A DNA stretch of 64,000 nucleotides. Origin: Bacteroidales bacterium M3 (GTDB lineage Bacteria; Bacteroidota; Bacteroidia; Bacteroidales; Muribaculaceae). Under the pieces are notes generated by a model that had not been told where the DNA came from, made no database searches, and saw nothing but the letters and a program-made list of their open reading frames with translations. Positions 32,675 through 41,249 of this stretch are shown here, piece after piece. The stretch is taken from positions 1-64,000 of the forward strand of contig LUJN01000008.1 of the NCBI GenBank assembly GCA_001689445.1. Direction: 5' to 3'. Position 1 is the stretch's first letter; each line of letters begins with the position of its first letter. A program made the position numbers and the translations under genes.

Positions 32675-33613
32675 CTACTTCAGTGCGTCGGCGAGGGCGG
32701 CATTGGTCTTGCGCACAGCCTCGGCGCTCTTCTTGAAGAGAGCCTTCTCCTCGTCGTTGAGGTTGATGTCGACAATCTTCTCGATACCGTTGCGGCCAAG
32801 GAGACAGGGCACGCCGATGCAGATGTCGCTTTCGCCATACTCACCCTCTACGAGAGCCGAGCAGGGGATAACGCGCTTCTGGTCGTGGATCACTGCTGCC
32901 ACACATGCTGCTGCAGCCGCACCGGGGGCATACCATGCCGAGGTGCCGAGCAGACCGGTCAGCGTCGCGCCGCCCACCATAGTGTCGGCAGCGACCTTGT
33001 CGAGGGTCTCGCCGTCGAGCAGCTGTGCTGCGGGCACGCCACGGTATACGGCATAACGCTTCAAGGGTATCATCGTAGTGTCGCCGTGTCCGCCGATGAC
33101 CATGCCGTCAACCTCGTTGGGGTTGGCGTTGAGGGCCACACTGAGGAAATATTTGAAGCGTGAGCTGTCGAGCGCACCGCCCATACCGATGATACGGTTC
33201 TTGGGCAGACCGCTGGTCTTGTGGATAAGATAGGTCATCGTGTCCATAGGGTTGGATACACAGATGATGATGGCGTTGGGTGAATATTTGAGGATGCTCG
33301 AGGTCACCTGCTTAACGATGCCGGCATTCACGCCGATAAGCTCCTCGCGGGTCATGCCCGGCTTGCGGGGGATACCCGAAGTAATGACAACGACGTCGCT
33401 GTCGGCGGTCTTCTCATAGTCGTTGGTGACGCCTGTCATGCGGGTGTTGATGCCGAGCAGGTTGGCAGTCTGCATGATGTCCATGGTCTTGCCCTCGGAC
33501 AATCCTTCCTTTATATCGATGAGCACTACCTCGTCGGCCACGTTATTGGTCACCAAAACGTTGGCACAAGTGGCGCCCACATTACCGGCGCCTACAACTG
33601 TTACCTTTGACAT
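32675..33613 (-). CDS. mdh: Malate dehydrogenase
   Basis: This 312-residue LDH-like malate dehydrogenase interconverts malate and oxaloacetate with NAD. The Rossmann motif G-A-G-N-V-G-A-T is at residues 8-15. The catalytic loop has I-P-R-K-P-G-M-T-R-E-E-L (substrate Arg), and the active-site His lies in G-G-H-G-D-T-T-M near residue 178. In Bacteroidales it feeds the reductive branch to succinate. It has its own promoter (33718-33747) and terminator. Confidence 0.96.
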   Translation of the reverse strand: MSKVTVVGAGNVGATCANVLVTNNVADEVVLIDIKEGLSEGKTMDIMQTANLLGINTRMTGVTNDYEKTADSDVVVITSGIPRKPGMTREELIGVNAGIVKQVTSSILKYSPNAIIICVSNPMDTMTYLIHKTSGLPKNRIIGMGGALDSSRFKYFLSVALNANPNEVDGMVIGGHGDTTMIPLKRYAVYRGVPAAQLLDGETLDKVAADTMVGGATLTGLLGTSAWYAPGAAAAACVAAVIHDQKRVIPCSALVEGEYGESDICIGVPCLLGRNGIEKIVDINLNDEEKALFKKSAEAVRKTNAALADALK

Positions 33614-33717
33614 AATCGTTTCTACTTTATTTGGTTAAATGGTTTATTATTGTCGTTTTGCGACTGAGGCATCCGCCCCAAGCGGGCATAATGTGAAAAC
33701 CCCATTCTTTGCAGCCA

Positions 33718-33747
33718 CAAAAATAGTGAATTTTTTCCGCAATCCAA
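33718..33747 (-). promoter_or_regulatory. Promoter of mdh
   Basis: On the minus strand TTG (33747-33745), 19 bases, then TATTTTTG (33725-33718). The leader is about 100 nt. Confidence 0.7.
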
Positions 33748-33798
33748 TCCCTTTAACCAAAATTAGCCATCACCCGTTAACGGGTCATTACCCAACAC

Positions 33799-34428
33799 TC
33801 ATTTATACACATCCGAACCGTACACACTACATAAGACACCTTTCTTGGGGAAATAATGGAAACAGACATCCACCCATTCATCCCCGGCTGGGCAGAGAAA
33901 CACTGAATTGCCGTCAATATCGTATGTACCTGATATCACCTCATTTTTGTTTGAAATTTTATCAAATTTGCTAAACCTGAACGTACCACCTGAGCCAAAC
34001 GAACATGATGAGGTGGTATATTCTCCAACATGACTCCATGTTTTCCCACACAATATTTCCTCTGTCAGCACTCCCGTTTTCTTGGCATACTCGGCGACAG
34101 GGACTGTGAGCACCTGGCTTTTGCCAATAAGAACGCCGTCAACCGTAGCTGAGATAAACAGCGGCAACTTGCCCCAATCCATCCCGTCAAAGGTAGATTC
34201 CAAACCTACCTGTAGCGACACGACACCAAAGTCATTAGTCACCCCTGTCTTACTCTCGGCAAGAATCAAGTCGCCCACGCTATTTGTAAGCTCAATCAAT
34301 ACCGATACATTCTCATTGGCTCTCGGAGAGCCGGTCGCCTGGTCAAGCACCGACACCTGATAACCGATTTGTGAACTTGCCGATAACGAGCACACCATCA
34401 CAACGATAAAAAGCATTATCTTTTTCAT
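33799..34428 (-). CDS. Exported protein with shared N-terminal domain, copy 2
   Basis: This 209-residue protein has a signal peptide (residues 1-19). A domain of about 110 residues (about 20-128) follows, of the type that precedes tail-fibre-like proteins in Bacteroidetes: Y-Q-V-S-V-L-D-Q-A-T-G, N-D-F-G-V-V-S-L-Q-V-G, S-Q-V-L-T-V-P-V-A-E-Y-A-K. The C-terminal 80 residues begin with a G-K-T-W segment, followed by a small beta domain with four Cys. Its N-terminal domain is nearly identical to that of the gene at 36809-37405, whereas the C-termini share only the I-L-C-G-(K/R)-T-W entry. It is the last gene of the four-gene operon. Confidence 0.7.
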   Translation of the reverse strand: MKKIMLFIVVMVCSLSASSQIGYQVSVLDQATGSPRANENVSVLIELTNSVGDLILAESKTGVTNDFGVVSLQVGLESTFDGMDWGKLPLFISATVDGVLIGKSQVLTVPVAEYAKKTGVLTEEILCGKTWSHVGEYTTSSCSFGSGGTFRFSKFDKISNKNEVISGTYDIDGNSVFLCPAGDEWVDVCFHYFPKKGVLCSVYGSDVYK

Positions 34429-34456
34429 ATTCCTATTTTTAGTCTTAAATCATTAT

Positions 34457-36325
34457 TTATTCATTCCTCTCCAATCTCGGATTATTGACGACCTTGAACG
34501 GGAAAAAATTACCCTCCTGTACACTCGTGCCGTTATCGGCACCCGAAGAAATGTTCACCATTCCTGAGGTGACATGCACACCTCCATTAACCATATCCGT
34601 AATAAACGGATACAGACGATTGCGCTCGCTGCTGTCGGGCCACGAGGGTGTAGCAAGCATCGGCTTACCCGGCATCATCTCCACGACAGGATATACCGTC
34701 ACGTCATCTGCGGGAGTCGGGATTGTCATGCTATATTGAGCAAAGGAGGCCGGAGTCAAATATTTGTCTTCAAACCAATAGAGTGTCGGACTATCGGCGC
34801 CTTCCTGGAGGGTGGCGAAACCCACACGCCGTGGGGTCGTACACAACCCCTTCACGCGACATGAGGCTACTGAAGCGCCATTACCATCAGGCGACACTGA
34901 GATACGGTAAAAGAGCGGCACCGATGTCTGCCTAAATAACGGCACCTCAACTGCCTTGGATATCCCAAAGTCACTTTTATTGCCGAGGTAGGTGTAAAAT
35001 CCACTTCCTGAGAGATATGGGGAAATCGTGATAGCCCCCTCGCCAAGCAAGGAGGTGTAAGGCTCCGTTGATGTCGAGGCTTCTGTCAACTCATCTGAAA
35101 GCAATACTTTTGACGAGGATAGCTTGAGACCTCTCTCGACCCTGCAACCAACTGATAGAAGATCCTTACACAGAGTCTTAAATCCCAGCTCCCCATATAT
35201 TCCTACGCCCACTTCCCCATCGAGGGTCAGATTACCCTCTGTCTGCGATTGCTCGGCACCATGTTCCAGCAACGGACGTATACGGCCATTGTCATTCTCA
35301 CATGAAAGATACGTGTGGTATCTCTTGGAAACCGCTCCCTCAATACCGAGCGAAAGGGCAGCTGAAACAGTAATACCACCCTCGATATAAAACTGCACAA
35401 AAGGAAAATAGGGCAACGGACGCTCAACATTTGCCATAGGGAAATCGTCACCCCATGACAGAGTCCCCTTACCATTCAACGAAACAGTCTTCACAGTCTC
35501 CAATCCGATATAGTTTCTCTCATATTTATAACGGCCATCCTTTACATAGATGCGCCCGACAACACCTGTGCGCTGCACCTTTAACGACACGCCTCCGCCT
35601 CCGCCAAATGCAAATTTATCATTGGACTGAAACGTCCCCGTTTCCGACCAATCAAAGTTAAGCACCTGTTCCGGCAATTGTAGCCGGTGTTCATCATAGG
35701 GGGAAACAGGGGTAGCGGATTTTGTCTTACGGCCTGCATCGGGCGACGCCTCGTCAGCCTCCACCGACTCGATACCCACCACATCGGCATAATAAAACCG
35801 CTCATAGACATCATCAAGGCTAATCTCGCTGCAATTTACAGCTATCGCTCCATTAACGTTGGAAATAGCCTCCACCTTACCGACGAAACCGCCGCCAAAT
35901 TTCTCCTCGGTCGACCATGCGATAAGTTTGTCGCCGACATGAGGCATAAGGTCTTCGGGCGTCCCATCAGACATAACCAAAGTCATTCCATCAACACCCA
36001 CGACATATGCCCCAACAGGCCCTGTCAAGTCTATGACTTTATCTTTCAGTACAGTAGGCGGAGCCTGAAATCCAATACTGTCTATCTGCGTCACGGCAAA
36101 GCGATACACACTGTCACGAGTCCATATCTCCTGTGTCACAGGCTCATCCCTGAGTATGCTGTCAACATCAATCGCAGAGTATCGTATGCTGTCAATTTCG
36201 GCAAAAAGAAACGCATTGAAATCACCGTTAGAATGGTGAACATACATTGCACGAGGCTTTGCCATAGCCATCAAGGCCGTCAGCGACAGTAATGCTATCG
36301 CTACTCCCAATATCCTATTTTTCAT
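34457..36325 (-). CDS. Large exported protein of unknown function
   Basis: This 622-residue protein has a signal peptide (residues 1-22). The N-terminal region has two D-S-I repeats (E-I-D-S-I-R-Y and Q-I-D-S-I-G-F), a common Bacteroidales surface-protein pattern. The middle contains a Gly-rich strand (F-G-G-G-G-G-V) and alternating strands. The end includes W-F-E-D-K-Y-L-T and Pro-rich text. No catalytic motif is recognised. It overlaps the preceding gene by 4 bases (36322-36325) and is followed after 28 bases by the 33799 gene. It is probably a surface or periplasmic structural component working with the flanking paralogues. Confidence 0.65.
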   Translation of the reverse strand: MKNRILGVAIALLSLTALMAMAKPRAMYVHHSNGDFNAFLFAEIDSIRYSAIDVDSILRDEPVTQEIWTRDSVYRFAVTQIDSIGFQAPPTVLKDKVIDLTGPVGAYVVGVDGMTLVMSDGTPEDLMPHVGDKLIAWSTEEKFGGGFVGKVEAISNVNGAIAVNCSEISLDDVYERFYYADVVGIESVEADEASPDAGRKTKSATPVSPYDEHRLQLPEQVLNFDWSETGTFQSNDKFAFGGGGGVSLKVQRTGVVGRIYVKDGRYKYERNYIGLETVKTVSLNGKGTLSWGDDFPMANVERPLPYFPFVQFYIEGGITVSAALSLGIEGAVSKRYHTYLSCENDNGRIRPLLEHGAEQSQTEGNLTLDGEVGVGIYGELGFKTLCKDLLSVGCRVERGLKLSSSKVLLSDELTEASTSTEPYTSLLGEGAITISPYLSGSGFYTYLGNKSDFGISKAVEVPLFRQTSVPLFYRISVSPDGNGASVASCRVKGLCTTPRRVGFATLQEGADSPTLYWFEDKYLTPASFAQYSMTIPTPADDVTVYPVVEMMPGKPMLATPSWPDSSERNRLYPFITDMVNGGVHVTSGMVNISSGADNGTSVQEGNFFPFKVVNNPRLERNE

Positions 36326-36795
36326 CGCTTCACCACTTTTATTGTCACATTATTCACAGTCACCATGTACACCCCTGGGGCAATAGCTGCCAACGACAGT
36401 CGCGCCGTGGCATGTGGGGCAATTGTCTCATACCGTACTATCTGCCCGGCTGAATTTGTCACAGTCACATCCCGCTCCACATCACATTCGCCAAACAACA
36501 GCAGGTCATTCTCGACCTTAATATCTGAAATATCGGGGTCGCCTATAGTTTCGATATCAGTATGCGCAACCCGCGTATAAGTCCATTTGCCGACGACCTC
36601 CAATGGATAGCTACATTCAGCATCCTTTGACTTTATTATGAGACTGTCATCAACAATCCGTGCCACAGACATATCACTCAATACAAAATACTGCTTTTGC
36701 CCGTCGGTAGTCGTCACAGCAAGCGCCATCACTCCCTGGGCTGAAACACCTAATGACGACAATAATATAAGCCCTATAGTAAACAATGTTTTCAT
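36322..36795 (-). CDS. Exported protein with type IX sorting-like C-terminus
   Basis: This 157-residue protein has a signal peptide (residues 1-19) and a short domain with F-V-L-S-D-M-S-V-A-R-I and G-K-W-T-Y-T. The C-terminal domain of about 70 residues resembles a type A sorting tail (V-T-N-S-A-G-Q-I-V-R-Y, L-A-P-G-V-Y-M-V-T-V-N, basic end V-V-K-R). It is the second gene of the operon and overlaps the 622-residue gene by 4 bases. It may be a small secreted partner. Confidence 0.65.
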   Translation of the reverse strand: MKTLFTIGLILLSSLGVSAQGVMALAVTTTDGQKQYFVLSDMSVARIVDDSLIIKSKDAECSYPLEVVGKWTYTRVAHTDIETIGDPDISDIKVENDLLLFGECDVERDVTVTNSAGQIVRYETIAPHATARLSLAAIAPGVYMVTVNNVTIKVVKR

Positions 36796-36808
36796 ACCTT
36801 ACATAATA

Positions 36809-37405
36809 TCATTTATAAAAATACTCCCCTGCTCCCAAAATCGCATCAATTTCAGGCACGTAGCCCCAAATATAACCATCGTGCCCATCCTTTACGATTA
36901 TCATATTGCCCGATAGATAATACCTGTATGTTTTATTCCAGTATGACACATGGACTGTTCCTCCACGTCCAAAGGTTAGTGTTCCAACAAAATCAGGGCC
37001 TGTCCAAGTGCGCCCGCACAAAATATCTTTGGTCACGCCGCCTGTCTGCTTGGCATATTCAGCAACAGGAACGGTGAGTACTTGGCTCTTGCCGATAAGA
37101 ACGCCGTCAACCGTAGCGGAGATAAACAGGGGCAACTTATTCCAGTCCATATCTGCGAAAGTCGATTCCGAGCCTACCTGTATCGACACGACACCAAAGT
37201 CGTTAGTGACTGCCGATTTGCGCTCGGCAAGTATCACGTCGCCCGCACTGTTGCTCAATTCAATGGATACCGATACATTCTCATTGGCTCTCGGCTCGCC
37301 GGTAGCCTGGTCGAGCACCGATACTTGGTAGCCTATCTGACCGTATGAAGACGAACCACATAAAGCAAGGAATGCAAATGTGAAAAATAAGCCTAACTTT
37401 TTCAT
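36809..37405 (-). CDS. Exported protein with shared N-terminal domain, copy 1
   Basis: This 198-residue protein has a signal peptide (residues 1-22) and the same N-terminal domain as the 33799 gene (Y-Q-V-S-V-L-D-Q-A-T-G-E, V-P-V-A-E-Y-A-K-Q-T-G). A different C-terminal domain of about 70 residues is rich in Gly, Tyr and Trp. It is the first gene of the operon and follows RNA element D by about 46 bases. An upstream ATG at 37435 is possible; the ATG at 37405 directly precedes the signal peptide. A short hairpin AGCCTTG/CAAGGCT lies between the element and the start codon. Confidence 0.7.
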   Translation of the reverse strand: MKKLGLFFTFAFLALCGSSSYGQIGYQVSVLDQATGEPRANENVSVSIELSNSAGDVILAERKSAVTNDFGVVSIQVGSESTFADMDWNKLPLFISATVDGVLIGKSQVLTVPVAEYAKQTGGVTKDILCGRTWTGPDFVGTLTFGRGGTVHVSYWNKTYRYYLSGNMIIVKDGHDGYIWGYVPEIDAILGAGEYFYK

Positions 37406-37450
37406 GATTGTGATGAAGCCTTGAATCCTCATCAAGGCTGATTAATGGGT

Positions 37451-37645
37451 AAAACAAAAGGTGTGAGGATTGTCTTCCCGTTCTATCCGACACTCCGGCT
37501 CTCGCATTGCCAACACAGCGAATAAAACAACAGCTCCCCACACCGTCAGACTGTATATACGCGTCCCTATGAGGGACATATATAAGCATCCGATGCAAGT
37601 GCTATCGCATGTTATCCTTGCTGTGTATCAAATTTGCGAGATTTG
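37451..37645 (-). ncRNA. Structured leader RNA element, copy D, upstream of the exported-protein operon
   Basis: This is the shortest copy (about 190 nt), directly after an exact promoter. On the minus strand the outer helix is GGUGUGGGG (37544-37536) with CCUCACACC (37468-37460), then TTTTGTTTT. The inner helix GUUGUUUU pairs with GAAGACAAU, and the apical TTGGCAATGCGAGAGCC corresponds to the GGCAATGCGAAGGCC of A and C. The 5' part has CGCAAATTT, AGCAAGGATAACATGCGA and a hairpin GTCCC/GGGAC flanked by ATATA/TATAT. Helix sequences differ from the other copies yet remain complementary. Confidence 0.75.
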
Positions 37646-37650
37646 AGTGT

Positions 37651-37681
37651 CAAAGATAAAATGTCAACAGACACCTTTCAA
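37651..37681 (-). promoter_or_regulatory. Promoter of RNA element D / exported-protein operon
   Basis: On the minus strand TTG (37681-37679), 20 bases, then TATCTTTG (37658-37651) is an exact consensus match. Confidence 0.8.
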
Positions 37682-37799
37682 TATGAAAAAACACGTCTTC
37701 CGGGGAGCTGTCTCTACATTTCCGCTTGAAAAACGCCGTAAAAATAGCACATTATTTGCAAAACTGCAAATAACTGATTCACTCTCAAAATCGCGGTGG

Positions 37800-39338
37800 T
37801 TACGGGAGGTTCATGGACACAGTATCGGTGTGGGTGAGCGCGGCAAGGAAGGGGGCGTTGGCGGCGAACCAGGCCTTGGCCTCGGGGTCGGGCTGCGGGC
37901 CTTTGAGGCGCGCATCGGGGAGGAGGCCGTGGGCGAGAAGATAGCGGCGCATGTCTTCGGTGGTCTCATGGCCTACGATGAGCAGGGCGGCAAAATTAGC
38001 GGCCTCTGCGGGGTCGTAATAGAGGTTGGCGGGGAGGGCGACTGCCTTTGCCCCGTCGGGGAGGATGGACATTGAGCTGTCATCGTTGATGAAGTAGAGC
38101 AGGTCGGTGCCTTTCTTCACATCCTCGCCGACTTTGCCCTCGGTCTTGTCTGTAGCCTTGTCAAACTCAAACCGCGTCTCAAGCTCTTTCCAGTCCTTGG
38201 TGACACCTATCGGCGAGCCGCCGTTGTGGTCGAGCTGCACCTTGCGGGCCTGCTCCTGCGACTGCCGCCTGTCGGAATATTCCTTTGTCATCGGGGTAAA
38301 GTCCTCAGCCTTATCCGTGAATGACGACAATCCATTGATGTGCCACATCCCGTCATATTTCAGCAACGAGGCTATCATCCCACGCCCCGCGATGACATCC
38401 TTACGGCTGTCATCCCAAAGGGTGTCATACGAGACTGTCAATCTTTCACCGGCGATATTTTCCACCTCAAAGTATTCGTCAGACACCGACACTATGCCAA
38501 ACGGCAGATAGGGTATCGCAGCCATATCCTTGAACCGGCCGGCGATGGCACGTATACCGGCATCAGCAGACAACTCCATCATCTTGGCAATCCATTCATA
38601 CGGTGGCACTGCGAGCGGGCCAACCTTTATGCCTACATAAAAATATGTCTCAATCGCATAGGACTTGGCATGCTCGGGCATATCGTCCCCAAAAGCGCTG
38701 GAAACCAGGTCATAAATCTGCTGGAATGGATCCATAACATCATCACATGCGGTCAGATAGCCCCTTGTCACCATAAAGCCGCACAAACCTCGTGCCAAAA
38801 GGGTGTCGTTGAAGTCAACCCTGAATATCGTATCATACAGTTCGGGCGACTCGGGCGCATGCTCATACTCCTCGAGCAACACCCCGTAAAGTTCTCCCGT
38901 CATCCCGACGAGAGCGGCATTGAGGGGATTGAGTATAGTGTCGGGGTTGGCACGGTTGATGCCGCGCCACAACAGGAAGCGCACGTCAGGGAGATTTGGC
39001 TCGTCAGAGAGCATATCATCTTCCGCAATATCATCGTAGAACGGGAATCGCCGTCCAAACCTCTCCTGATAAAGCGCGATAAAGGCGTTCCACATGTTCA
39101 GCCCCGTCAGCTTGTCCTCAAGGTACGCGGCCAACTCTATGGCGCACGCCTTTATGTCGTCCGAGTGGATGTCATACCCGTCGCCAATCATCTCCCGTAT
39201 CATGTTGGCAAGCCGCGTGGACAATATGCTGTAATAGCCGTCCGACTTGCATTTAAGCCCTAACGGGTGAACCTCCTGCCAGTCGCGTGCCGATACCAGT
39301 ATTTTCTTTGACGCACCTGTCGTCTTTTTATTTGCCAT
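37800..39338 (-). CDS. DUF3843-like uncharacterised protein
   Basis: This 512-residue soluble protein has no signal peptide. The N-terminus (D-W-Q-E-V-H-P, D-G-Y-Y, L-A-N-M-I) resembles the Bacteroidetes family DUF3843, as I recall it. The middle is helical with many aromatic residues. The last 70 residues include a helix with A-A-N-F-A-A-L-L-I-V-G-H-E. It lies upstream of the exported-protein operon on the same strand, with 394 bases and RNA element D between, so it is probably a separate unit. Function unknown. Confidence 0.6.
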   Translation of the reverse strand: MANKKTTGASKKILVSARDWQEVHPLGLKCKSDGYYSILSTRLANMIREMIGDGYDIHSDDIKACAIELAAYLEDKLTGLNMWNAFIALYQERFGRRFPFYDDIAEDDMLSDEPNLPDVRFLLWRGINRANPDTILNPLNAALVGMTGELYGVLLEEYEHAPESPELYDTIFRVDFNDTLLARGLCGFMVTRGYLTACDDVMDPFQQIYDLVSSAFGDDMPEHAKSYAIETYFYVGIKVGPLAVPPYEWIAKMMELSADAGIRAIAGRFKDMAAIPYLPFGIVSVSDEYFEVENIAGERLTVSYDTLWDDSRKDVIAGRGMIASLLKYDGMWHINGLSSFTDKAEDFTPMTKEYSDRRQSQEQARKVQLDHNGGSPIGVTKDWKELETRFEFDKATDKTEGKVGEDVKKGTDLLYFINDDSSMSILPDGAKAVALPANLYYDPAEAANFAALLIVGHETTEDMRRYLLAHGLLPDARLKGPQPDPEAKAWFAANAPFLAALTHTDTVSMNLP

Positions 39339-39365
39339 AGTTAAAGTGCATTTGATTACGTTATT

Positions 39366-39977
39366 TCATGCCAGGTCGGCGCGGCCTTGGCGGAGGATTT
39401 CGGGAGAGGAGCTGTCGGTGAGGTCGACGATGGTTGACGGCTCGGTGGAGCCGTCGCCGCCGTCGATGAGCAATGCGGCGGTATCGGCATAGCGCATGGC
39501 TATAGCCTCGGGGTCGATGGCCTCCATCGGCTCATCCTTGTCCCACTCTATGGAGGTGGTCAATATCGGACCACCGAGCGCATCGACAAGGGCGAGGGAA
39601 ATCGGGTTGTCGGGGATGCGCACGCCGACAATCTTGCGCCCCTTGAACACCTTGGGGAGTGTGGTCGAGGCGGGCAGCAGGAACGTGAACGCCCCCGGCA
39701 GGTTGTCGCGCAACATCCTGAACGCGCGGTTGTCGATGCGGGCATATTCCGATGCCTGCGCGATGTCGCGGCAGACAATGGAGAGGTTGGTCTTGGCGGG
39801 ATTTATGCCCTTGACGCGGCACAGCCGCTCTATGGCGGCATTGTCGAGGGCATTACACCCGATGGCATACAGCGTGTCGGTCGGATAGACTATCAGCTGC
39901 CCGTCGCGCAACGCCTCGGCAGCCTCGTCGAGAAACATCTCGTTGATACTCGTGGGGTAAATCTTCAATATCTTCAT
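39366..39977 (-). CDS. L-threonylcarbamoyladenylate synthase (Sua5/YrdC family)
   Basis: This 203-residue YrdC-domain enzyme makes threonylcarbamoyl-AMP for tRNA t6A37. Family features are I-V-Y-P-T-D-T-L-Y-A-I-G near residue 29, a K-x-R-P-like segment (V-K-G-I-N-P-A-K), P-G-A-F-T-F-L-L near residue 93, and V-G-V-R-I-P-D-N-P near residue 117. It lacks the extra C-terminal Sua5 domain, so it is the short TsaC type. It is 27 bases upstream of the DUF3843-like gene and may be co-transcribed. Confidence 0.88.
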   Translation of the reverse strand: MKILKIYPTSINEMFLDEAAEALRDGQLIVYPTDTLYAIGCNALDNAAIERLCRVKGINPAKTNLSIVCRDIAQASEYARIDNRAFRMLRDNLPGAFTFLLPASTTLPKVFKGRKIVGVRIPDNPISLALVDALGGPILTTSIEWDKDEPMEAIDPEAIAMRYADTAALLIDGGDGSTEPSTIVDLTDSSSPEILRQGRADLA

Positions 39978-40023
39978 ATCCTATATACTGTTTACAATGT
40001 AACAACCGACGAGCCGTGTCAGA

Positions 40024-41211
40024 TTATTGCCACGTATAGTTGCGGGCACGGGCACGGCGTGCCCCAATGGAGGCCACCGCCTCGGCCACGGGACGCCACA
40101 GCATGAACAGCGGCAACAGCAAGCCCGGGGAGGGGCAACGGAGCACCGAAGCGGCACGACGCCACACCATGACAAGCGGTGTCCAAAGCGTCACGGCGGC
40201 GACAAGCAGAAAAGCCGCCACGACAAGATTGCCCCAGCACAAGACAACGGCGGCGACAGAGGCCGCCAGCCATGCCCACACGGCGACAGAACATAGCGCG
40301 AAAACCCCTCGTGAGGGGACGCGCAGCCTTGATGCCGTAAAAAGCCGACGCCTCTTTACGTCGCGACAGAAGCGCGGCAGGTCGTCGGGGGCAATCATCA
40401 GCACCGAGCCGGCCGACAGCTCTATTGCGGTATTGGAACGATTGCTCACCTCGCTGACAAACAGGTCGTCGTCGCCGTACCGCAGGTTGAGTGTGCGTGA
40501 GAATCCCTTATGCCTAAAAAACAGCGAGCGACGGTAGGCAAGATTCCACCCTGTGCCGCGATAAGGATGCCCGAGAATGGCTGACGAAAGGTAGCGCATA
40601 CCCGAGGCCGCGAAGTCAAACGCCCTGAAGCGCGAACCAAGGCCACGACTCACCGAAAAGTCGGGCGCGGCATAGCCTATCACCACATCCACCGAGGCCG
40701 CGCGGAAATGACGGGCCATGAGGCTCATCCAACGCGATGACGGTATGACAGCATCGGCACATGTGAGCAGCAACACGTCATAGCGGGCGGCCTTGACGCC
40801 TATTGTAAGCGCGAGTTTCTTGCGGCTGAGGTTGCGCGTATCGCCCGGCACAAAGGAGATGTATAGATTACGGTGGTCAAGTTGCAGACGCGACACAAAG
40901 TCGGCGGTAGCCTCGTCCTTGCCGTCATTGATGACTATCACCTCAAACGGGGCGGGATAATCCTGTGCAAGCACCATCGGCAGCATACGGGACAGTCCGG
41001 CCGCATCACTGTCGGCATAGACAATGACCGATACCGGTGGCATCGTGACATCGCGTTCGACGCCCGTGGTGGCCCTATCGACCTCAGACACGGCCGGATA
41101 GCCGGCGACAATCGCCACCCGCCGCCTATAAACGGCAAGAAGGATTATGACACAAAAGGCGACAACGCCTACAAGCGTCCACGCGACCGGCGACAAATCA
41201 AGAGACCACAT
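40024..41211 (-). CDS. Membrane-anchored family 2 glycosyltransferase
   Basis: This 395-residue protein has an N-terminal membrane helix (residues 8-28), a GT-A domain (about residues 55-290) and C-terminal membrane segments (about 310-370). The GT-A domain starts P-P-V-S-V-I-V-Y-A-D-S. It has a D-x-D-equivalent near T-C-A-D-A and an R-G-T-G-W-N-L-A-Y acceptor region. The topology is like that of processive or lipid-linked glycan synthases, although the QxxRW motif is not obvious (G-D-D-D-L-F-V-S is present). It is divergent from the next membrane protein with 38 bases between the starts; both may act on one envelope glycan. Confidence 0.8.
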   Translation of the reverse strand: MWSLDLSPVAWTLVGVVAFCVIILLAVYRRRVAIVAGYPAVSEVDRATTGVERDVTMPPVSVIVYADSDAAGLSRMLPMVLAQDYPAPFEVIVINDGKDEATADFVSRLQLDHRNLYISFVPGDTRNLSRKKLALTIGVKAARYDVLLLTCADAVIPSSRWMSLMARHFRAASVDVVIGYAAPDFSVSRGLGSRFRAFDFAASGMRYLSSAILGHPYRGTGWNLAYRRSLFFRHKGFSRTLNLRYGDDDLFVSEVSNRSNTAIELSAGSVLMIAPDDLPRFCRDVKRRRLFTASRLRVPSRGVFALCSVAVWAWLAASVAAVVLCWGNLVVAAFLLVAAVTLWTPLVMVWRRAASVLRCPSPGLLLPLFMLWRPVAEAVASIGARRARARNYTWQ

Positions 41212-41235
41212 GAGTTAACGGATATTTTCAGGACA

Positions 41236-41243
41236 CAAAGTTA
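41236..41243 (-). promoter_or_regulatory. Possible -7 box of the 40024 glycosyltransferase gene
   Basis: On the minus strand TAACTTTG fits TAnnTTTG, 25 bases before the ATG at 41211. No clear -33 element is seen. Confidence 0.4.
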
Positions 41244-41249
41244 GCAATT

